Shown here in pieces: positions 14,223 to 19,170 of a DNA stretch of 19,170 nt. The DNA is taken from NCBI GenBank assembly GCA_963626285.1, contig CAVFWQ010000034.1:1-19170 (forward strand), in the 5' to 3' direction. The notes below the pieces were generated by a model. The model saw nothing but the letters and a program-made list of their open reading frames with translations. It did not search any database and was not told the origin of the DNA. Each line of letters begins with the position of its first letter. Within the stretch, counting starts at the first letter, position 1. Source of the stretch: CAVDRM01 sp963626285. Lineage in GTDB: Bacteria; Bacillota; Clostridia; Christensenellales; Aristaeellaceae. The translations under genes and the position numbers were made by a program.

Positions 14223-15908
14223 TTATTCCTTGCCCCATTCTTTTTGCAAAAACTCGTACCGCCTGGCGATGAAGTTCGTCAGGAAGGCGATATTGGCATC
14301 GTAGGTCTTGCCGGTGCTGGCAAAATTGGCGCTGCCCTGCTTCATCGGCCAGCGGATGAAGTTCATATCCGCGCTGGCGCGAAGCTGTTCGGCATATTGC
14401 CCGATGGACAGGAGCGTGCCGCTCTCGTCCGTTTCCTGTCCCAACAATATCCGAATGTCAGGCGCGAACGCATTGTCCCACGCATCGGAGACGGCGGCGC
14501 GGAAATCGGCTTTTTGATACAGCCTCGGCCACCAATAGGTGTTGCCGGAAGCCTTCGTCTGCTGAAGCCCCTTCGGGGACAGCACGGCGGCGTTTTCGGA
14601 TTTTCCGTAGCTGCCGTAGGCGGAGTCATAATCCCAGACGGGACCGCAGAACGCCTTTTCGCTCACGCTGTCGGCAGGCTTAAAGAAATACTGGCTGGAG
14701 GAATTGCCGTCATAATTCTTGCTGACTTCCTCAATCATGAATTTCTTTACCAGCGAATCCATATCCACATAGTCGCTGTAATGTTTGCCCGTATCGGGGT
14801 CGATGCCGTTATCCGCAAAGATGGCATTTTCAAAGCCCTGCATGAAGCCGAAGATATATTCCGCCTGCTCGGCGGACACGATATCGGGGTCTTTGACCAC
14901 AATGACCTTCTTTTGCGTCGTGTAATAGGCGCACAGCTCTTCCTTGTAGCGGGAGGAATAGCTTTCGTATTCCACCAGATAGCCGCCCGTGATGTCATCG
15001 GGAATGTTTGGAATGGCATATGCCTTATATTGCCCGATGGTGGGAAGCCCCGGCCCGACAGCGGAATAAGCGGACAGCGCCTGTTCGTTCAGCTCCTCCG
15101 TGGCTTCTTCCAGGTCAAAAATATCGACGTTCGCCTTGGAAATCTGCACCTTGTCCGAAAACAGATAGGTTCCGCGGTATTCGCGGTTTATGTAAAGGTC
15201 AACCTGCCTGCAGTCCGGCGTACAGGGAAGGCCGACATACCGCGCCATGTTGTATGTGATTTGGTTGCGCAGAAGGGACTTGTCGCGGGCATTGCCGATA
15301 AGCACCCATTTTTTCGCCTTGCCGAAGCCGAACATATTCGTGCTTTTTTCCAATTTGACGGTATAACTCTTCTTGTTGAAGCGGGTGGACATATTGCCGC
15401 GGATCTTGATGTGCGCCAGCGCCCCGTCATACACCGTATTCCCGTTTTCATCGACGGCCAGCAGTTCGCCCTTTTCTTTGTTTGCCTTGGACGCCTCAAT
15501 GGTTTTGAGCGAGCCGGACTCGGTTTGAATATACAGCGCGGGGATCTGTGCGCCCTGCATGACTTCGATGGTGTACACCTTGCCGGCCGCCCGCAGCTTG
15601 ACGGTCGTATCGGGCGTGAAGGAAAAGGCATCGCCGTTTGAAAGGCTTTGCCCCTCCAGCGTGATTTCCGAAACGCCCGTAAAATACACGCGCATTTGGT
15701 CTGCATCGGCCGCTCCGGGCAGGAAAAGATAGTATTTGGAGCCTTTTTGATACCAAGTCACGGCATCCGCCGGAAGCGCATCTTCCGTTTCGGCCGCCTG
15801 AGAGGATACATAAAAGCCCGTCAGCTTGCCGGGCGCTGCGTGGCCGTACATCGGCACAAAGAGAAAAAGCGTCAGCACCAGCCAGCGTAAAAAACCAAAA
15901 CGCTTCAT
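14223..15908 (-). CDS. Secreted CotH-kinase family protein
   Basis: Exported protein of 561 residues. A Sec signal peptide covers about residues 1-24. An N-terminal beta-rich region (about 28-120) precedes a CotH domain with its characteristic segments: IKIRGNMSTRFNKKSYTVKL (167-186), KWVLIGNARDKSLLRNQITY (200-219), INREYRGTYLFSDKVQI (240-256) and DYDSAYGSYG (426-435), whose aspartates fit the metal/ATP site of CotH. CotH of Bacillus phosphorylates spore-coat proteins; related secreted proteins occur widely in non-sporulating and gut bacteria with unknown targets. No cellulosome dockerin or wall anchor is visible. It is 23 nt after the 75-codon gene and likely shares the uppP transcript. The ribosome site, GAGGG about 4 nt before the ATG, is close and modest. 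Confidence 0.88.
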   Translation of the reverse strand: MKRFGFLRWLVLTLFLFVPMYGHAAPGKLTGFYVSSQAAETEDALPADAVTWYQKGSKYYLFLPGAADADQMRVYFTGVSEITLEGQSLSNGDAFSFTPDTTVKLRAAGKVYTIEVMQGAQIPALYIQTESGSLKTIEASKANKEKGELLAVDENGNTVYDGALAHIKIRGNMSTRFNKKSYTVKLEKSTNMFGFGKAKKWVLIGNARDKSLLRNQITYNMARYVGLPCTPDCRQVDLYINREYRGTYLFSDKVQISKANVDIFDLEEATEELNEQALSAYSAVGPGLPTIGQYKAYAIPNIPDDITGGYLVEYESYSSRYKEELCAYYTTQKKVIVVKDPDIVSAEQAEYIFGFMQGFENAIFADNGIDPDTGKHYSDYVDMDSLVKKFMIEEVSKNYDGNSSSQYFFKPADSVSEKAFCGPVWDYDSAYGSYGKSENAAVLSPKGLQQTKASGNTYWWPRLYQKADFRAAVSDAWDNAFAPDIRILLGQETDESGTLLSIGQYAEQLRASADMNFIRWPMKQGSANFASTGKTYDANIAFLTNFIARRYEFLQKEWGKE

Positions 15909-15931
15909 GCCACCCTCTCATTCCGAAAAAA

Positions 15932-16159
15932 TTATTTCTGACCGCCTTTCGGCTTATGCTTCAGCCGAAAAATCAAATCGGTGACATCGCCCTGCGCCAC
16001 CGCGTCCAGCCATTCATCCGGCAGGGCGTTCCAGTCCACCCGATGCGTCTGCGCAACGAACAGAAACTCTTCCATCGTCCGCGTCCGGCTCAGCGCATCC
16101 ACCGTTTCCTGTGAAATGGGCGGCACGGCGCGGGACGGCTTTTCCTTTTTCCGCTCCAT
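15932..16159 (-). CDS. Small hypothetical protein between uppP and the CotH-like gene
   Basis: A 75-residue, charged, soluble protein with basic ends (MERKKEKPSR at the start, KHKPKGGQK at the end) and a central, probably helical, part with three Trp/Phe-containing stretches (EEFLFVAQTHRVDWNALPDE, about 30-49). I do not recognise a family. It is real by context: its ATG is 2 nt after the uppP stop codon and its ribosome site, GGGGA, lies in the last uppP codons. The DEWLDAVAQGD ending of the central part faintly recalls Nif11-type leader peptides, but I would not call it one. Confidence 0.6.
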   Translation of the reverse strand: MERKKEKPSRAVPPISQETVDALSRTRTMEEFLFVAQTHRVDWNALPDEWLDAVAQGDVTDLIFRLKHKPKGGQK

Positions 16160-16161
16160 GC

Positions 16162-16989
16162 TTATATCCCCACGGGCCGCAGCGAGCCGATGCCCATGAT
16201 CTGCATAATCAGCGTGGCAATGCCGAGCAAAAGCATATACAGCGCAAACCAGTTAAAGGAAATGCGGTTGATGAGCTTCAGCATATAACGGATGGCGAGA
16301 TACCCGCACACGCCCGCACATACAACACCCACCGCGATGGGCAGGATATTGTCGCTCAGATAGCTCATCGCGCCCGCCTTTACCGCATCGTGTCCCTCGA
16401 CCAGAAGTCCGCCCAGAATGGCGGGAGCGCTCATCAGAAAGCTGAATTTTGCCGCCGTATAGCGCGGCAGACCCGTCGCCACGCCGCCCAGGATGGTCGA
16501 ACCGCTGCGGCTGATGCCGGTCAGCATCCCGACGGCCTGACATCCGCCCATCACCAAAGCGTGCTTATAATTGACCACACCCTCTTTCGGCGCATGGCGA
16601 CCCTGCGCACTCATGCGCTCCGCCAGCCACAAGAGCGCCGCCGTGACGATGAAAAACACGCCCAGCAGCCCGCCCGCGTTTAAGCGGTCAAACAAATCAC
16701 CCAAGACAAGTTTCACGACCAGCGCGGGCATGGAGGCGATGATTAAAAGAAGCAGCGTCTTGGAATGAAAGAGATTTTTAAGGATGTCCATCCAGTCGCT
16801 CCAGAAAACGACCGCCACGGCGAACAGCGTGCCCACATGCAGCAGCACCGTCACCAGCATCAGCGCGTTTTCATCGATCTGCATGGACAAGACCTGCTCC
16901 AGCAGCATCAGATGCCCGCTGGAGGAAATGGGCAGAAATTCCGCCAGCCCCTGCACAATGCCCAGCAGCACAGCCTGAAAAATGCTCAT
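16162..16989 (-). CDS. uppP: Undecaprenyl-diphosphatase (UppP/BacA)
   Basis: Membrane enzyme that dephosphorylates undecaprenyl pyrophosphate to recycle the lipid carrier of peptidoglycan and other wall polymers; extra copies give bacitracin tolerance. At 275 residues with about eight hydrophobic segments it has the normal size. The first motif, QGLAEFLPISSSGH (13-26), supplies the (E/Q)xxxE pattern as Gln13/Glu17, and the second, TGISRSGST, matches PGxSRSxxT except Thr for Pro. The ATG at 16989 follows GGAGGG by 6 nt; an ATG 18 nt earlier lies upstream of that ribosome site. First gene of an apparent three-gene unit with a promoter at 17047-17075. Confidence 0.95.
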   Translation of the reverse strand: MSIFQAVLLGIVQGLAEFLPISSSGHLMLLEQVLSMQIDENALMLVTVLLHVGTLFAVAVVFWSDWMDILKNLFHSKTLLLLIIASMPALVVKLVLGDLFDRLNAGGLLGVFFIVTAALLWLAERMSAQGRHAPKEGVVNYKHALVMGGCQAVGMLTGISRSGSTILGGVATGLPRYTAAKFSFLMSAPAILGGLLVEGHDAVKAGAMSYLSDNILPIAVGVVCAGVCGYLAIRYMLKLINRISFNWFALYMLLLGIATLIMQIMGIGSLRPVGI

Positions 16990-17042
16990 ACAATCCCTCC
17001 AAAGCATCGCGTCCGCCCTGCGGACAACATCACGAAATACCG

Positions 17043-17080
17043 ATGTATTGTATCACGCCGTGCCGCTGCTGACAATACAT
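17043..17080 (-). promoter_or_regulatory. uppP promoter framed by an inverted repeat
   Basis: TTGTCA (17070-17075), a 17-nt spacer and TACAAT (17047-17052): five of six consensus bases in each. A perfect 9-bp inverted repeat, ATGTATTGT (17043-17051) and ACAATACAT (17072-17080), overlaps both boxes with 20 nt between the arms. That arrangement fits an operator for a dimeric regulator, although part of the symmetry follows from the two promoter boxes themselves. Confidence 0.8.
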
Positions 17081-17103
17081 TCGGCGCAGTCCGGCGCACT
17101 TCA

Positions 17104-17150
17104 CGGTAAAAAATCCCCTCGCGGATATTCAATGCCGCAAGGGGATTTTT
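17104..17150 (-). terminator. Terminator after the GGGtGRT gene
   Basis: A stem of 11 bp (17140-17150 with 17109-17119), a single mismatch and four more pairs (17135-17138 with 17121-17124) close a 10-nt loop. T or A tracts on both sides make it work in either direction. It begins 10 nt after the stop codon at 17160. Confidence 0.92.
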
Positions 17151-17159
17151 CACACAGGA

Positions 17160-18176
17160 TTATTTCTGCGCTTCTTCGACCGCGACCGCAACAGCGACCG
17201 TCGCGCCGACCATGGGGTTATTGCCCATGCCGATCAAGCCCATCATTTCCACGTGCGCGGGCACGGAGGAAGAGCCTGCGAACTGCGCATCGGAGTGCAT
17301 ACGACCCATCGTGTCGGTCATGCCGTAGGAGGCAGGACCGGCAGCCATGTTGTCCGGATGCAGGGTGCGACCGGTGCCGCCGCCGGAGGCCACGGAGAAA
17401 TACTTCTTGCCGGCTTCCCAGCATTCCTTCTTATAAGTGCCGGCCACGGGGTGCTGGAAGCGGGTGGGGTTGGTGGAATTGCCGGTGATGGACACATCCA
17501 CGCCCTCATGCCACATGATGGCCACGCCCTCGCGCACATCATCCGCACCGTAGCAGCGCACCTTGGCGCGCTCGCCGGCGGAATAGGCGGTCTCGTTGAC
17601 GATGGTCAGCGCATGGTCTTCCTTCACATCCGCGGAAAGGTAATCATACTTGGTCTGGACATAGGTGAAGCCGTTGATGCGGGAGATGATCATGGCGGCA
17701 TCCTTGCCAAGGCCGTTCAGGATGACGCGCAGGGGCGTCTTGCGCACCTTGTTGGCGTTGCGGGCAATGCCGATTGCGCCCTCGGCGGCGGCGAAGGACT
17801 CGTGACCGGCCAGGAAAGCAAAGCACTCGGTCTTTTCATCCAGCAGCATCGCGCCCAGATTGCCGTGTCCGAGACCGACCTGACGCTGGTCGGCCACAGA
17901 GCCGGGGATGCAGAAGGCCTGCAAGCCCTCGCCGATGCACTTGGAGGCTTCGGCGGCGGTCTTGACACCCTTCTTCAGCGCGATGGCAGCGCCCAATTCA
18001 TACGCCCACTTCGCGTTTTCAAAGCAGATGGGCTGAATGCCTTCCACGATTTTGTAGGCATCCACGCCCTTGGAACTGTTGTAAGCCTTAAGCTCGTCAA
18101 AATCCTTGAAGCCATACTTTTCAAGCACGGGCTGGAGCTGGGGCATACGGCGTTCATAACCTTCAAACAGAGCCAT
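17160..18176 (-). CDS. GGGtGRT family protein
   Basis: Member of the conserved family named for its GGGtGRT motif, present here as SVASGGGTGRTLHP with the motif at residues 265-271 of 338. The reaction is not known; its constant neighbour is an Fe-S-scaffold-like protein, as in this window, so a role with metal clusters or redox is usually supposed. Other conserved-looking parts are QRQVGLGHGNLGAMLLDEKT (98-117) and HESFAAAEGAIGIARN (125-140). Several cysteines occur (Cys51, 80, 89, 118, 208, 252). The ATG at 18176 lies 11 nt from an AGGAGG site; a GTG four codons earlier abuts the site and is unlikely. It follows the scaffold gene by 18 nt and ends at a strong terminator. Confidence 0.9.
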   Translation of the reverse strand: MALFEGYERRMPQLQPVLEKYGFKDFDELKAYNSSKGVDAYKIVEGIQPICFENAKWAYELGAAIALKKGVKTAAEASKCIGEGLQAFCIPGSVADQRQVGLGHGNLGAMLLDEKTECFAFLAGHESFAAAEGAIGIARNANKVRKTPLRVILNGLGKDAAMIISRINGFTYVQTKYDYLSADVKEDHALTIVNETAYSAGERAKVRCYGADDVREGVAIMWHEGVDVSITGNSTNPTRFQHPVAGTYKKECWEAGKKYFSVASGGGTGRTLHPDNMAAGPASYGMTDTMGRMHSDAQFAGSSSVPAHVEMMGLIGMGNNPMVGATVAVAVAVEEAQK

Positions 18177-18194
18177 TGTTTCTCGCACCTCCTC

Positions 18195-18896
18195 TTACTC
18201 TTTGCGCGGGTCGATCCACTTGACCGCGCCGTCTTCGGCCTTAAAGCGGCCATAGGTGCCGATGTTCTTTTCGTAGGCTTCGTTGGGGCTCATGCCCTTC
18301 TTGATGGCGTCCATCATCTTGCCTAAGCTCAGGAACTGATAGCCGCAGACCTGGTCGTCCTTGTCCAGCGCCATCTTCAGCACATAGCCTTCGGTCATTT
18401 CGAGGTAGCGTGTGCCCTTCGCCTTGGTGCCGTACATGGTGCCGACCATGGAGCGCAGACCCTTGCCCAGGTCCTCCATGCCGGCGCCGATGACCAAACC
18501 GTCATCCGAGAAGGCGGACTGGGTGCGGCCGTAGACGATCTGGAGGAACAGTTCGCGCATGGCGGTGTTGATGGCATCGCAGACGAGGTCGGTATTCAGC
18601 GCTTCCAGAATGGTCTTGCCGGGCAGGATCTCGGAGGCCATGGCAGCGGAATGGGTCATGCCGGAGCAGCCGATGGTTTCCACCAGCGCTTCCTCGATGA
18701 CGCCGTTCTTCACGTTCAGGCTCAGCTTGCACGCGCCCTGCTGCGGTGCGCACCAGCCCACGCCGTGAGTATAGCCGGAAATATCCTTGATTTCCTTGGC
18801 CTGAATCCATTTGCCCTCTTCGGGAATGGGGGCAGGGCCGTGATTGGGTCCCTTCATCACGCAAACCATTTCTTCCACTTCGCGGGAGTATTGCAT
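18195..18896 (-). CDS. Iron-sulfur cluster assembly scaffold-like protein (NifU_N/IscU-like)
   Basis: A 233-residue cytoplasmic protein with the NifU_N/IscU-type fold signature: GWCAPQQGACKLSLNVKNGV (47-66) and VETIGCSGMTHSAAMASEIL (72-91), which place Cys49, Cys56 and Cys77; Cys77 with the following Ser-Gly is the usual cluster-ligand position. Compared with IscU (about 130 residues) it has a C-terminal extension of roughly 90 residues. This longer form is the partner of GGGtGRT proteins. It is unlikely to be the general housekeeping scaffold, since no IscS/SufS-type desulfurase gene is near. An AGGAGGA site lies about 9 nt before the ATG. First gene of the two-gene operon, preceded by a structured leader. 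Confidence 0.88.
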   Translation of the reverse strand: MQYSREVEEMVCVMKGPNHGPAPIPEEGKWIQAKEIKDISGYTHGVGWCAPQQGACKLSLNVKNGVIEEALVETIGCSGMTHSAAMASEILPGKTILEALNTDLVCDAINTAMRELFLQIVYGRTQSAFSDDGLVIGAGMEDLGKGLRSMVGTMYGTKAKGTRYLEMTEGYVLKMALDKDDQVCGYQFLSLGKMMDAIKKGMSPNEAYEKNIGTYGRFKAEDGAVKWIDPRKE

Positions 18897-18929
18897 GGAT
18901 AAGTTCCTCCTATCCGTTCAGAATAGATT

Positions 18930-18983
18930 GTGTGGGGTGAGAACAGTCGGCGGTGTCCGCACGGCTCTTGTCACCCTGCACAC
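18930..18983 (-). promoter_or_regulatory. Stem-loop at the 5' end of the Fe-S scaffold/GGGtGRT transcript
   Basis: GTGTG (18979-18983) pairs with CACAC (18930-18934) and, after a 2-nt bulge, GGGTGA (18971-18976) with TCACCC (18935-18940); an inner GCGG/CCGC hairpin closes it. The stem begins within a few bases of the predicted transcription start, near 18984, and ends about 33 nt before the ATG. It may stabilise the 5' end or bind a regulator. I recognise no riboswitch class. Confidence 0.5.
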
Positions 18984-18990
18984 AGAGTTT

Positions 18991-19019
18991 ATTATAGCAC
19001 ACTTTGGCTGGCGTGAAAA
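18991..19019 (-). promoter_or_regulatory. Promoter of the Fe-S scaffold/GGGtGRT operon
   Basis: TTTTCA (19014-19019), a 17-nt spacer and a perfect TATAAT (18991-18996) preceded by TGC, an extended -10 like that of glgP. The start would be near 18984, giving a leader of about 88 nt. Confidence 0.82.
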
Positions 19020-19088
19020 GACCCAGCGGGACAAAAAACGCGCATCGGGGAAAATTTTCGGCAGCCGCCAATGCAAAAAGCCTGCTGT

Positions 19089-19131
19089 ATGATGCTGTTT
19101 GCGCTTTGACGGGCGCAGCCCCGAGCATCAT
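19089..19131. repeat. Inverted repeat near the right edge
   Basis: ATGATGCT (19089-19096) and AGCATCAT (19124-19131) are perfect 8-bp inverted arms, with a small GGGC/GCCC-type hairpin possible between them. A T tract on the minus strand lies 9 nt beyond the stem, too far for a classic terminator. It could be a processed or weak 3' end of an upstream gene. Confidence 0.4.
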
Positions 19132-19147
19132 CGAATCGTCAGAGCTT

Positions 19148-19170
19148 TTATTTGACGGCATCATCAATGC
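19148..19170 (-). CDS. Possible 3' end of a gene beyond the right edge
   Basis: One minus-strand frame entering from the right edge reads Ile-Asp-Asp-Ala-Val-Lys and stops at TAA (19150-19148), 17 nt before the inverted repeat. Seven codons cannot prove a gene; the position before a hairpin is the only support. Confidence 0.25.

Noticed and set aside
15932..16159. A Nif11-type peptide precursor between uppP and the CotH-like gene
   Set aside because: There is only a faint similarity in one short stretch, no Gly-Gly cleavage site and no modification enzyme nearby.
18910..19167. An 85-codon minus-strand frame at the right edge
   Set aside because: It runs through the promoter and the structured leader of the Fe-S scaffold gene, has no ribosome site and resembles nothing.

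Overview
The window is 19 kb of moderately GC-rich chromosome in which every credible gene lies on the minus strand. SepF, DivIVA, YggT and YggS/YlmE in one cluster, strong GGAGG ribosome sites and consensus sigma-A-type promoters point to a Gram-positive, Firmicutes-type genome, most likely a gut or rumen Clostridia. A Christensenellales-like lineage is only a guess. Nothing suggests a phage, plasmid, transposon, CRISPR array, tRNA or rRNA.

Layout in the direction of transcription (right to left): (1) An Fe-S scaffold (NifU/IscU-like) gene and a GGGtGRT-family gene form a two-gene operon (18896-17160) with a strong promoter, a structured leader and an intrinsic terminator. (2) uppP, a 75-codon orphan gene and a secreted CotH-kinase-like gene (16989-14223) are closely packed behind a promoter framed by a perfect inverted repeat. 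(3) A solute-binding protein, permease and ATPase of the TrpXYZ/COG2984-4120-1101 type (13850-11110) lie behind a consensus promoter. Its 5' leader encodes a 45-residue peptide packed with Phe and Tyr codons, followed by an intrinsic terminator and a competing antiterminator pairing. (4) A small acidic secreted protein has its own promoter, hairpin-rich leader and terminator (11082-10278). (5) Glycogen phosphorylase has an extended -10 promoter and is followed by a COG2509-type FAD-dependent oxidoreductase (10196-6004). (6) A cell-division (ylm-type) cluster runs HlyD-like membrane protein, YggS, SepF, YggT, DivIVA (5877-1580). After a terminator comes a CorC/HlyC-type CBS membrane protein.

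The most interesting element is the Phe/Tyr leader-peptide attenuator in front of the ABC transporter (13886-14160). It implies ribosome-mediated transcription attenuation in a Gram-positive-type genome, where T-boxes usually do this job, and it assigns a likely phenylalanine/tyrosine substrate to a transporter family otherwise tied mainly to tryptophan. The second point is the cell-division cluster. SepF is more than twice its usual length because of Gln/Pro/Tyr-rich disordered arms, and the neighbouring HlyD-like membrane protein carries a similar Gln/Pro/Tyr-rich cytoplasmic tail, suggesting a shared low-complexity interaction at the septum.

Starts were set from ribosome binding sites; several differ from the longest open frame, and these cases are explained in the entries. 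All functional calls are from reading motifs and gene order, without any database search.
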